A DNA stretch of 64,000 nucleotides from Nocardioides humilatus. GTDB taxonomy: Bacteria; Actinomycetota; Actinomycetes; Propionibacteriales; Nocardioidaceae. This document shows positions 1 to 7,825 of this stretch, piece after piece; positions within the stretch are counted from its first letter, which is position 1; each line of letters begins with the position of its first letter. Location: the NCBI RefSeq assembly GCF_008373755.1, contig NZ_VUJV01000001.1:558001-622000 (forward strand), given 5' to 3'. Under the pieces are notes generated by a model. It had not been told where the DNA came from, made no database searches, and saw nothing but the letters and a program-made list of their open reading frames with translations. Made by a program: the position numbers and the translations under genes.

Positions 1-146
1 CGCTGATCAGCTCCGACACCGTCGAGCTCGTCGACGCCCACTGGCTGTTGCCGTTGCCATGGCTGGTGGCGGGGGTCGTCGGCCTGGTTGCGACGGTTCT
101 GCGCAACGCCCGCCGCCGCGACGGCAAGATGTCCGGGTGGATCTGA
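1..146 (+). CDS. C-terminal end of a membrane protein (partial, 5' end outside window)
   Basis: A reading frame open from the left edge (first full codon at base 3) ends at TGA 144-146. Its 47 visible residues contain a hydrophobic segment rich in Leu, Val, Ala and Gly, followed by a basic Arg-rich tail. That is what the last transmembrane helix and cytoplasmic tail of an integral membrane protein look like. The family cannot be named from this fragment. Its stop overlaps the probable GTG start of the next gene at 137, which suggests translational coupling. Confidence 0.5.
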   Translation, partial: LISSDTVELVDAHWLLPLPWLVAGVVGLVATVLRNARRRDGKMSGWI

Positions 147-679
147 TCTCCTTCCCGGGCCTGACGTCGCTGCCCGCCGTCGACCACCCCGCGCTCGTCG
201 CGCCCCGTGTCGCCGCCGCGCTGGCCTCCTGGCCGGACGCGAGCGGCGTCGCGGTCGTCGAGATCGACCCCGATCTCGCCGACACGGCTGCGATGAGCGC
301 GGCCTACGACCTCCCGCTCGACACCGGCGTCAACTGCGTGCTGGTCGCCGGGCGTCGCGACGGCGAGGAGCGGATCGCCGCCTGCCTGGTCCGCGCCGAC
401 ACCCGCGCCGACGTCAACCGCACGGTCAAGCAGCTCCTCGACGTCCGCAAGGCCTCTTTCCTACCGATGGACCGGGCCGTCACCGAGTCGGAGATGGAGT
501 ACGGCGGCATCACCCCCGTCGGCCTCCCCGCCACCTGGCGGCTCCTGATCGATGCCCGGGTGCCGGAGGTGCCCGCCGCGATCATCGGCTCCGGCGTACG
601 GCGCTCCAAGCTGCTCCTCCCCGGAGCGCTGCTCGCGGCGCTGCCGGGTGCCGAAGTCGTCGAGGGACTGGCAGGCTGA
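137..679 (+). CDS. YbaK/EbsC-type aminoacyl-tRNA deacylase-like protein
   Basis: About 180 aa. Members of this family (YbaK, ProX, the INS domain of ProRS) hydrolyse mischarged aminoacyl-tRNAs in the cytoplasm. Residues about 65-175 resemble the YbaK core: the stretch VNCVLVA, the RADTRADVN segment, the KAS lysine near residue 105 and the conserved GGITPVGLP turn near 123-131. The N-terminal 60 residues are less typical and may be an added lobe. GTG 137 is chosen because the frame upstream is Arg/Pro-rich out-of-frame sequence of the preceding gene. An ATG at 59 is possible but would overlap that gene by 88 nt. Five bases separate it from the next gene. Confidence 0.7.
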   Translation: MDLISFPGLTSLPAVDHPALVAPRVAAALASWPDASGVAVVEIDPDLADTAAMSAAYDLPLDTGVNCVLVAGRRDGEERIAACLVRADTRADVNRTVKQLLDVRKASFLPMDRAVTESEMEYGGITPVGLPATWRLLIDARVPEVPAAIIGSGVRRSKLLLPGALLAALPGAEVVEGLAG

Positions 680-683
680 GGCC

Positions 684-1613
684 ATGATCCGCCGCGCGCT
701 CGTCGCAGTCGTCGCGATCGCCCTGCTGGCCGGGTGCGACGACACCACCGACGAGCCGAAGGCCGATCCCGGCTCGTCGACGAGCGCGACTGGCAGCGCG
801 AGCCCGAGCGGCTCCCCCTCCCCGATCGACCCCGGGCCGGTCGTGAAGTGCCCGAAGGGCATCATCGAGATCGACCCGGCACTGCCCGACGCCGTACCGG
901 AGGGGGCGACTTCAGTCCGGCTGTGTGCAGCCGCTCCGGGGAAGGTGACCCAACCCCTCGACGCGCTCACGACGAACGTCACGGCCATCGTCCAGGCGGT
1001 CAACGGCCAGCGGCTCGTCAAACGCGGGTGCGCGGACCACCAGCTGCCGGCCTACCAGCTCGCCTTCGGCTATCCCGACGGCACGACCTTCGTGGTCGCT
1101 GGCCGGTTCACCTATTGCGCCGAGCTCCTCGTCGGGAGCGCGCGCCGAGCGCGAGCGAAGCCGGCCTTGGACCGATTCGTCCGAGTGCTGCTCGACCAGC
1201 GACAAGCATCGTCACCTCCTGCCCGGGCGGTCGATGCTCGCGACATCGGTTGCGAGCAGCCGAGCCCGGAATGGACATCGCAGCTAGCGCGACCGGTCGA
1301 CCTGATCGTCGCGGTGCTCTGTTACGGCGATCCGGAACATCCTGAACAGGCGCACCGGCTGGTGATCCGTCCCGGTGACCTCGAGATCCTGGTGGCGAGC
1401 ATGCGCAAGGACCGGGTCTCGACCTACGGTGCACTCGGCTGCACCTACTTCCAGAGGAACGATTACTGGATCGTCGGTGCGAGTGCGTGGGGTGACCCGA
1501 TCTCGATGCGCCGGGGCTGCGGCGACCTCGCCGTCGCGCCGAACTTCGACTGGGACCCCCGCGGCGAAGCGCGACGGATCCGGCAGGACCTGATCGCCCG
1601 AGCCCACCGATAA
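684..1613 (+). CDS. Predicted lipoprotein paralogous to the sensor domain of the sigma-linked gene at 2184
   Basis: 309 aa. The N-terminus is a lipoprotein signal (hydrophobic core ending LLAGC, lipidated Cys18) followed by a Ser/Pro/Thr linker. The body contains an actinobacterial extracytoplasmic module: PDAVPEGATSVRLC, then DALTTN, AFGYPDGTTF and a Cys-containing strand. Its C-terminal third, with ASAWGDPISM, also matches the C-terminus of the protein encoded at 2184-3635. The function is unknown. The paralogy and the sigma factor gene between the two suggest an envelope sensing role, which is inference. ATG 684 is chosen because it begins the signal peptide; the frame is open further upstream only as overlap with the YbaK gene. 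Confidence 0.7.
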   Translation: MIRRALVAVVAIALLAGCDDTTDEPKADPGSSTSATGSASPSGSPSPIDPGPVVKCPKGIIEIDPALPDAVPEGATSVRLCAAAPGKVTQPLDALTTNVTAIVQAVNGQRLVKRGCADHQLPAYQLAFGYPDGTTFVVAGRFTYCAELLVGSARRARAKPALDRFVRVLLDQRQASSPPARAVDARDIGCEQPSPEWTSQLARPVDLIVAVLCYGDPEHPEQAHRLVIRPGDLEILVASMRKDRVSTYGALGCTYFQRNDYWIVGASAWGDPISMRRGCGDLAVAPNFDWDPRGEARRIRQDLIARAHR

Positions 1614-1669
1614 CCCACTGACAACCTTTCCCCACCCCTCACCGCTTATGACGGCTGAGAGGAGGGCCG

Positions 1670-2191
1670 ATGGAGCAGGCAGTGATGAGTCCAGACACGA
1701 GGGCCGACGAGACCTTCGACGGTTTCGTGGCCGCGCGCGGGGATGCCCTGTGGCGGTCGGCGTGGTTGCTCACGACCGACCACCAGCTGGCCGAGGACCT
1801 GGTGCAGACGGCGCTCGCGAAGAGTTTCCGCGCCTACGACCGCATCGGTCCCGGCGGGTTCGAGCCCTACGTGCGGCGGGTCATGTTCACGACCTACATA
1901 TCCTGGTGGCGCCGCAAGTGGCGCGGCGAACGGCCGACCGAGGTGCTCCCCGAGACCGGGGTGACCGGACCCGACACCGATGCTCGCAACGACCTGGTCG
2001 CTGCGCTCTCGGGGCTGCCCAACGGCCAGCGGGCCGTCGTGGTGCTGCGCTACTTCGAGGACCTGACCGAGCAGCAGACCGCCGACGTGCTCGGCATCAA
2101 GGTCGGCACGGTCAAGAGCCAGTGCTCCCGGGCCCTGACGACCCTGCGCTCCTCTCCCCACCTGCGACGCGAGGAGGACAACAATGACTGA
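1670..2191 (+). CDS. SigE-family ECF RNA polymerase sigma factor
   Basis: 173 aa, a normal length for group 4 (ECF) sigma factors, which have only regions 2 and 4. Region 2 lies at about residues 15-80 and includes AEDLVQTALAKSFRAYDRI, the -10 recognition segment. Region 4 lies at about 120-160 (YFEDLTEQQTADVLGIKVG, then TVKSQCSRAL, a helix-turn-helix). The pattern is that of the actinobacterial SigE subfamily (TIGR02983). A strong Shine-Dalgarno, GAGGAGGG, sits just before ATG 1670. The gene overlaps the next one by 8 nt, the usual arrangement with a cognate membrane regulator. A promoter upstream may be autoregulated but no consensus is visible. Confidence 0.88.
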   Translation: MEQAVMSPDTRADETFDGFVAARGDALWRSAWLLTTDHQLAEDLVQTALAKSFRAYDRIGPGGFEPYVRRVMFTTYISWWRRKWRGERPTEVLPETGVTGPDTDARNDLVAALSGLPNGQRAVVVLRYFEDLTEQQTADVLGIKVGTVKSQCSRALTTLRSSPHLRREEDNND

Positions 2192-3635
2192 CGAGAACTG
2201 GCTGCGCGAGGGACTGGCGGACGCCGTACCCGAGCCGCCCATCAACCCCGACCGGGCCCGCGGCGCCGAACGTCTGGCGCGCCGCCGACGTCGGCAGGCG
2301 ACCGCAGGTGTGCTGGCAACGGTCGGCGCCGTAGCGGGAGTCGCCGTGCTCTCCGCGACGCTCGCCGCCGGCGACGGCGGGAAGGCGGGCGACCGGAGCG
2401 TCGCCGACGCCCCGCCGCCGGTGACCTGCCCACAGACGACCGCCGACGGCGGTGTCGTGCCGATGGATCCCATCGACAACCCCGACCCGAGCCTTCCCGA
2501 CGCCGTCCCCGCCGGGGCTAGCTCGGCCCGGCTGTGCCAGGGCGCCGGCACCACCATCGAGGTGCCCGCGGACGCGCTGACGACCGACCTCGACGGCTTG
2601 GCCGACGCGATCAACGGGCTCGAGGGCTCCGGTCCGCCGGAGGTCTGCACGTTGGATCTCGGGCCGGGCTACCGGATCGTGTTCGGCTACGGCGACGGAT
2701 CGACCTTCGTGGTCAGCGGTCAGCTCTACGGCTGCCACACCCTGGTGGTCGGGAGCGGCTACCGCGTCGATCCGGAGGCGGCAGAGCAGGCGTTCCTCGA
2801 CCGGCTCGTGCAGCAGCAGGCCGACCAGCCCGACCCGACGGACCCGCCGGACGGCGACGCGGGACCGGTGGTGTGCCCGGATGCTCCCGAGTTCGACTAC
2901 GACGGCATCGACGACGTGCAGGCCGACCTGCCCGGCGCCGTACCGGACGGCGCGACCTCGGTCCGGCTGTGCGCCGGTGGTGGCAACCCGGGGATCGAGC
3001 CGGCTGACGCGCTGACGACCGACGTCGCCACGCTCGTCGACGTCGTCAACGGGCTGCCCGAGCAGGACAGCCAGGCGTGCACCGACGAGCTCGGACCGGG
3101 CTACCGGCTGGCGTTCGGCTATCCGGACGGGTCGACCTTCCTCGCCGTCGGCCAGTTCTACGGCTGCCAGAAGGTCATCGTCGGCAGTGCCTACCGGACC
3201 AATCCTCAGCTGCCGCTCGACACGTTCATCGACCTGCTGCACGCGCAGCGGGCGACGCAGACGCCGCCCGCAGATCTGCCCGCCGCCCCGGCCTGCGACG
3301 GCTACGGCCACCCGACCGAGGCCCTCGCAGACCCTGCCGACCTGGTGCTCGCCCAGCTCTGCATGGTCGACGACAAGACCGGCCGGGCATCGATGGTCGC
3401 GATCCCCGAGGCGGACCTCGCGGCCCTGGTCGACGACATCGAGGCCAACGCGGTCCCCAACGGCGGGGTCCTGCGCTGCTACCGCCCCGGGCCGTCGATC
3501 TCCGGGGTCACCGCGTGGGGCGACCAGCTGACGATGAGCCTGCAGTGCAACGCCTACGTGCTGCCCGACGGCCGCGTGTGGACGCCCTCGGACGCCTCGC
3601 AGGCGATCATCGACCGGCTCAGTGAGGCTGGCTGA
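2184..3635 (+). CDS. Single-pass membrane protein with duplicated extracytoplasmic domain, probable partner of the upstream sigma factor
   Basis: 483 aa. A short cytoplasmic N-terminus (about 38 aa, ending in an Arg-rich stretch) precedes one transmembrane helix at about residues 39-62. Outside there are two tandem copies of one module (about 78-215 and 230-365). Each has PDAVPxGAxSxRLC, DALTTD, a GPGYR-FGYxDGSTF core and a YGC cysteine. A third region (about 375-483) matches the end of the lipoprotein at 684. The overlap with the sigma gene and the topology suggest an anti-sigma factor. No zinc-finger or classical anti-sigma domain is visible in the cytoplasmic part, so that role is inferred. 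The 3' end overlaps the convergent npdG gene by 17 nt. Confidence 0.7.
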   Translation: MTDENWLREGLADAVPEPPINPDRARGAERLARRRRRQATAGVLATVGAVAGVAVLSATLAAGDGGKAGDRSVADAPPPVTCPQTTADGGVVPMDPIDNPDPSLPDAVPAGASSARLCQGAGTTIEVPADALTTDLDGLADAINGLEGSGPPEVCTLDLGPGYRIVFGYGDGSTFVVSGQLYGCHTLVVGSGYRVDPEAAEQAFLDRLVQQQADQPDPTDPPDGDAGPVVCPDAPEFDYDGIDDVQADLPGAVPDGATSVRLCAGGGNPGIEPADALTTDVATLVDVVNGLPEQDSQACTDELGPGYRLAFGYPDGSTFLAVGQFYGCQKVIVGSAYRTNPQLPLDTFIDLLHAQRATQTPPADLPAAPACDGYGHPTEALADPADLVLAQLCMVDDKTGRASMVAIPEADLAALVDDIEANAVPNGGVLRCYRPGPSISGVTAWGDQLTMSLQCNAYVLPDGRVWTPSDASQAIIDRLSEAG

Positions 3636-4308
3636 GACCTGTGATGCGCAGGCCCGAGTGGGCCTTGTACTTCCGGTTGATCGAGATCAGCACGGCGGTG
3701 AACGGCTCGAGCTGACGCGCGAGGCGCAGCTTGCCGCCGTCGATGCCGACCCGGCCCGTCACCGATGCGGCGAGCGCCATGGCGACCTCCTTGGCCTCGA
3801 CCACGTCGCCGACGACGATCACGTCCTCGTCGAGGTCGCCGGGCTCCTCCCAGAGACCGACGGCCGATACGTTGTGGAAGGCGCCGACCACGGTCGCCTC
3901 AGGAGCCAGCGCCTGGGCCGACTCGGCGGCCGAGCCCTCACCGTTGTTGATGATCTGGCCGTGGGCGCCGCGCTTGTCGAAGGCGAGCGGGTTGACGCAC
4001 GAGATGACCGTCTTGCCGGCCAGCGGCAGCGACGCGACGAGCTCGTCGTGGCCGTCGTACGGGATCGCCAGCAGTACGACGTCGCACTGCTCGACCGCGT
4101 CGGCGTTGGCCGCTCCGGAGACCTCGCCGGCAGACGCGACGCCGGCCAGCTTGTCGCGGACCTCGGCCGCGACGGCCTCACCCTTCTCCGCGGCGCGCGA
4201 GCCGAGCACGACCGTGTGGCCGCCCTTCGCGAACCGGTAGCCCAGGCCCTTGCCCTGCGGCCCGGTGCCACCGATGACCGCGATGCGGTACTTCACGTCG
4301 TCCACCAC
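3619..4308 (-). CDS. npdG: NADPH-dependent F420 reductase
   Basis: 229 aa. It transfers hydride between NADPH and the deazaflavin coenzyme F420 in the cytoplasm, supplying F420H2 to F420-dependent oxidoreductases. The N-terminus has the family signature: IAVIGGTGPQGKGLG (dinucleotide loop, residues about 8-22) and VVLGSRAAEKGE, where the Arg binds the NADP phosphate. AIPYDGHDELVA and the end region around QLEPFTAVLISINR are also typical. GTG 4308 has AGGAGG five bases upstream; the adjacent GTG at 4305 is an alternative. It is divergent from an F420-dependent LLM oxidoreductase, with a palindrome between them (4358-4376), and fbiC lies 3.5 kb away. Confidence 0.88.
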   Translation of the reverse strand: MVDDVKYRIAVIGGTGPQGKGLGYRFAKGGHTVVLGSRAAEKGEAVAAEVRDKLAGVASAGEVSGAANADAVEQCDVVLLAIPYDGHDELVASLPLAGKTVISCVNPLAFDKRGAHGQIINNGEGSAAESAQALAPEATVVGAFHNVSAVGLWEEPGDLDEDVIVVGDVVEAKEVAMALAASVTGRVGIDGGKLRLARQLEPFTAVLISINRKYKAHSGLRITGLSQPH

Positions 4309-4357
4309 AAGGTCCTCCTACGACCAACGTCACACACTCTGGGATGCTCTCGACATC

Positions 4358-4376
4358 GTGACAGTAATACTGTCAC
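4358..4376. promoter_or_regulatory. Perfect 19-bp palindrome between npdG and the LLM oxidoreductase (probable operator)
   Basis: The sequence GTGACAGTAATACTGTCAC has 9-bp perfect arms around one central base. It lies in the 108-bp gap between two divergent F420-related genes, 49 nt from the npdG start and 40 nt from the LLM start. Size and symmetry fit a dimeric TetR- or GntR-like repressor. The regulator is not identifiable in the window. Confidence 0.6.
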
Positions 4377-4416
4377 AGTTGTCGCTGCACTCTTACCGGA
4401 CCCCTGAAGGAACCTG

Positions 4417-5457
4417 ATGAAGCTCTCCAGCTCGTTGATGTACGCCGGCAACCCGCGGCAGGCGGCCGACCAGGTCGCCGCCCTCGAGGACGCCGGGCTC
4501 GACACCATCTGGGTGGCCGAAGCCTACGGCTTCGACTCCCCCACGCTGATGGGCTACCTCGCGGCCAAGACCGAGAAGATCGAGATCGGCTCCGCGATCC
4601 TCAACATCTACTCGCGCACCCCGAGCGCGCTGCTCCAGACCGCGGCCGGCCTCGACAACGTCAGTGGCGGCCGCGCCATCCTCGGTCTCGGCGCCTCCGG
4701 CCCGCAGGTCATCGAGGGCTTCCACGGCGTCCCCTACGCCAACCCGCTGGGCCGCACCCGCGAGATCGTCGACCTGGTCCGCCGCGGCCTGAAGAAGGAA
4801 CGGCTCACCAACGACGGCATCTTCAAGCTCCCGCTGAGCAAGGAGGACGGCGCGGTCACCGGCATGGGCAAGGCGCTCAAGCTCCTCGTCCAGCCCGAGC
4901 GCGACAGCGTCCCGGTCTACATCGCGGCCCTCGGCAAGAAGTCCGTCGCCGGCACTGCTGAGTACGCCGACGGCTGGCTGCCGTTCCTCTACTACCCCGA
5001 GAAGGCCCAGCAGATCTGGGGCGAGGCCGTCGCGGCCGGCACGGCCAAGCGCGACGCCTCGCTCGCACCGCTCGAGGTCGTCGCCGGCGGCATGTGCGCC
5101 ATCGGCGAGGGTCCCGAGACCAAGGCCCTCCTCGACTTCGCCCGCCCGTTGATCGCCCTGTACGTCGGCGGCATGGGCGCGCGCGGCAAGAACTTCTACA
5201 ACGACCTCTTCTGCGAGTACGGCTTCGAGAAGGAGGCCAAGGAGATCCAGGACCTCTACCTCGACGGCAAGAAGGCCGAGGCCGAGGCACTGGTCCCGAT
5301 GGAGTTCCTCGAGGCGATGAACCTGGTAGGCCCCGAGTCCTACGTCAAGGAGCGGATCGCAGCGTTCAAGGAATCCGGTGTCACCAACCTGCAGATCACG
5401 CCCGCGGTCGCCGACGAGCCTGCCCTGGTGCGCAAGATGAAGGAGCTCATCGCCTGA
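4417..5457 (+). CDS. F420-dependent LLM-class (luciferase-like) oxidoreductase
   Basis: 346 aa, the usual length for F420-dependent luciferase-like TIM-barrel enzymes. Recognisable parts are the N-terminal barrel strand KLSSSLMYAGNP, GLDTIWVAEAYGFDSP, the conserved IGSAILNIYSRTPSALLQTAAGLDNVSGGR (split here at the turn), LGLGASGPQ, and the later PVYIAALGKKSV and YADGWLP. These match mycobacterial F420-dependent oxidoreductases. The natural substrate cannot be deduced. ATG 4417 is preceded by a GAAGGA ribosome site. The gene is divergent from npdG, which can supply F420H2, and is followed by a strong terminator at 5475. Confidence 0.85.
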   Translation: MKLSSSLMYAGNPRQAADQVAALEDAGLDTIWVAEAYGFDSPTLMGYLAAKTEKIEIGSAILNIYSRTPSALLQTAAGLDNVSGGRAILGLGASGPQVIEGFHGVPYANPLGRTREIVDLVRRGLKKERLTNDGIFKLPLSKEDGAVTGMGKALKLLVQPERDSVPVYIAALGKKSVAGTAEYADGWLPFLYYPEKAQQIWGEAVAAGTAKRDASLAPLEVVAGGMCAIGEGPETKALLDFARPLIALYVGGMGARGKNFYNDLFCEYGFEKEAKEIQDLYLDGKKAEAEALVPMEFLEAMNLVGPESYVKERIAAFKESGVTNLQITPAVADEPALVRKMKELIA

Positions 5458-5474
5458 GCGATGTCACAAACCGC

Positions 5475-5517
5475 CCCGGCGAGGTGTCCTTTGGATGCCT
5501 CGCCGGGTCATTTTTGT
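5475..5517 (+). terminator. Rho-independent terminator after the LLM oxidoreductase
   Basis: Perfect 10-bp GC-rich stem CCCGGCGAGG / CCTCGCCGGG with a 13-nt loop, followed by TCATTTTTGTT. It lies 18 nt after the stop codon at 5457 and isolates this gene from the MMPL transporter downstream. Confidence 0.85.
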
Positions 5518-5607
5518 TGGCATCCCCGATGAATTCCTGAGGTAATCAGGGTCGGATCCGGCGAAACCCTGATGCCGATGTCGGTTGTCCCTGAAAGGCT
5601 TCCCCCC

Positions 5608-7740
5608 ATGCACCGTCAGATTGCCGGCAAGCTCACCGGCCCCATCACCAAATGGATCGTCCTCGTCGGCGTCCTGCTGATCGCAGGAGGACTCGGCTCG
5701 CTCGCCGGGAAGCTGATCGACGTCCAGAACAACGAGAACTCCTCCTGGCTCCCCGACAGCGCTGAGTCGACGAAGGCCATCGACAAGCTCGGGAAGTTCC
5801 AGGACGAATACGACGCCGGCACCGCCGTCGTCTTCTACCGCTCCTCGGGCCTGACGAAGGCCGACTTCCAGGCCATTGATGACCAGGCCGCGGAGATCGC
5901 CAAGATCGACCCCGACCACGTCACCAACGTGGTGACCCCCACCCAGGCACCGCAATACGTCTCCAAGGACGGCCAGGTCGCGCAGATGACCTTCAACGTC
6001 AACTACGGCGACAAGCTGTGGGAGGAGCTTCCCGACCTCAAGAAGGACATCGACGGCATCACCAGTCTCGACAGCGGCGGCAAGGTCTACCTCGCCGGCC
6101 TGGGCGGGCAATATGCCGACGCGTCGACGGTCTTCAGCTCGTTCGACAGCAAGCTGCTGCTCGTCACGCTGGCCATGGTCATCCTGATCTTGCTCTTCAG
6201 CTATCGCAGCCCGATCCTGTGGATCCTGCCCATCTTCAGCGCCGTGATCTCGCTCGGCGCATCGATGGGCCTGCTCTACCTGCTGGCCAAGAACACCAGC
6301 TTGACGGTCAACGGGCAGACACAATTCATCGTGACCGTGCTCGTCATCGGCGCCGGCACCGACTATGCGTTGCTCCTCATCGCCCGCTACCGAGAAGAGC
6401 TGCGGCGCCATGAGGACCGGCACGAGGCGATGGCCTTCGCCCTCCACCGCGCGGCTCCGGCGATCCTGGCGAGCGCGGCGACCGTGGCGATCGGTCTGCT
6501 CTGCCTGCTGTTCGCCGACCTCAACTCGACGGCCGGCCTCGGCCCGGCCAACGCGGTTGCAGTCGTCGTCACCGTGCTGGTGATGGTGACCCTGCTGCCG
6601 GCGCTCCTGGTCATCCTCGGCCGCTGGGTGTTCTGGCCGTTCGTCCCGCACTTCGGCACGGAGGAGCCCACGTCCTCGGGTCTGTGGGCGAAGGTCGGCA
6701 ACTCGGTGTCCGGCAAGCCGCGCATCGTGTGGATCGGCACCGCGGTCGTGCTCGCCGCTCTCTGCACCGGCTTCTTCCGCCTCGACACCGGCGGCATCCC
6801 GAGCAACGAGCAGTACACGACCGACCAGGACTCCGTCCTCGGCCAGGAGCTCATGGTCGACCACGACCTCGTCGACAACAGCGCGCCGATCCAGGTGGTC
6901 GCCAACGCCGACAAGGCCGACGAGGTGGCCGCAGCGATCAAGGCCGCCGACATCAAGGGGGTCAAGGAGCCCGTCGTCGTCGCGGAGAAGGACGGCATCG
7001 CCCTCGTCAACGCCGACATCACGGTCGATCCCTACTCCAAGACGGCGCTCGACGCGGTCCTGGACGTCCGCAAGGCCGTGCACGCGGTCGACGGTGCTGA
7101 CGCCCTGACGACCGGCGCGAGCGCGGTGACCGAAGACATCCTGGATGCCTCGTCGCGCGACAACAAGGTGATCATCCCGATCGTCCTGTTCGCGGTGTTC
7201 CTCATCCTGATGCTGCTCCTGCGATCGGTGCTCTCGCCGCTGCTGCTGATCGGGACGGTGATCCTGTCCTTCGGCGCGGCACTGGGCCTCTCCGGGTTCG
7301 TGTTCGACTTCATCTACGGTCACGAGCACACCGATCCCGGGTTCCCGCTGTGGGCGTTCGTGTTCTTGGTGGCCCTGGGCATCGACTACAACATCTTCTT
7401 GATGACCCGGGTCCGCGAAGAGACGGTCAACCACGGCACGCGGAAGGGCTCGCTCATCGCCCTCTCCTCCACCGGCGGCGTGATCACCTCGGCCGGCCTC
7501 GTCCTGGCAGCGACCTTCGCGGCGCTGGCGACGATGCCGCTGACCTTCACGCTGCAGCTCGGCACGACGATCGCGCTCGGGGTGCTCCTCGACACGATGA
7601 TCGTCCGGTCGGTGCTGGTGACGGCGCTCAACCTCGACATCGGCGGCAAGATCTGGTGGCCGAGCAAGCTCGACACCGGTGAGCACGACGTGCCGGAGCC
7701 GGGCACCGAGCCCGAGCGGGAGAAGGTGCCCGCACTCTGA
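5608..7740 (+). CDS. MMPL-family (RND superfamily) membrane transporter
   Basis: 710 aa. MMPL proteins move lipids, siderophores or hydrophobic compounds across the actinobacterial inner membrane using the proton gradient. One helix (about residues 15-35) is followed by a large outer loop (about 36-190). A block of five or six helices follows with the family sequence VLVIGAGTDYALLLIARYREELRR, where the Asp-Tyr pair is the proton-relay position. A second helix, a second loop and a second block follow, with FLVALGIDYNIFLMTRVREE. The duplication and both D-Y motifs are intact. ATG 5608 is chosen for the GAAAGG site upstream. An in-frame ATG at 5572 lacks one. The substrate is unknown. Confidence 0.88.
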   Translation: MHRQIAGKLTGPITKWIVLVGVLLIAGGLGSLAGKLIDVQNNENSSWLPDSAESTKAIDKLGKFQDEYDAGTAVVFYRSSGLTKADFQAIDDQAAEIAKIDPDHVTNVVTPTQAPQYVSKDGQVAQMTFNVNYGDKLWEELPDLKKDIDGITSLDSGGKVYLAGLGGQYADASTVFSSFDSKLLLVTLAMVILILLFSYRSPILWILPIFSAVISLGASMGLLYLLAKNTSLTVNGQTQFIVTVLVIGAGTDYALLLIARYREELRRHEDRHEAMAFALHRAAPAILASAATVAIGLLCLLFADLNSTAGLGPANAVAVVVTVLVMVTLLPALLVILGRWVFWPFVPHFGTEEPTSSGLWAKVGNSVSGKPRIVWIGTAVVLAALCTGFFRLDTGGIPSNEQYTTDQDSVLGQELMVDHDLVDNSAPIQVVANADKADEVAAAIKAADIKGVKEPVVVAEKDGIALVNADITVDPYSKTALDAVLDVRKAVHAVDGADALTTGASAVTEDILDASSRDNKVIIPIVLFAVFLILMLLLRSVLSPLLLIGTVILSFGAALGLSGFVFDFIYGHEHTDPGFPLWAFVFLVALGIDYNIFLMTRVREETVNHGTRKGSLIALSSTGGVITSAGLVLAATFAALATMPLTFTLQLGTTIALGVLLDTMIVRSVLVTALNLDIGGKIWWPSKLDTGEHDVPEPGTEPEREKVPAL

Positions 7741-7763
7741 CCCCGCGCTAGCAGGTGTCCACG

Positions 7764-7818
7764 ACGGACCCCTATCGGACTAGAACTTGTTCTAGTTTCG
7801 GTAGGGGTCCGTTAGTCT
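7764..7818 (+). promoter_or_regulatory. fbiC promoter: KstR-type box nested in a long palindrome, then a leaderless -10
   Basis: TAGAACTTGTTCTA (7781-7794) fits the published KstR consensus TnnAACnnGTTnnA; its symmetry extends to 18 bp at 7779-7796. It lies in the loop of a second inverted repeat, with arms at 7764-7777 and 7799-7812 pairing at 13 of 14 positions. TAGTCT at 7813-7818 is a good -10 box 7 nt before the fbiC ATG, so the mRNA is probably leaderless. A bound repressor would cover the -35 region. Confidence 0.65.
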
Positions 7819-7825
7819 TGGGGCG

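Noticed and set aside
5464-7686. 740-codon open frame opposite the MMPL gene
   Set aside because: Antisense shadow of a high-GC gene; composition is His/Asp/Arg-rich with no domain.
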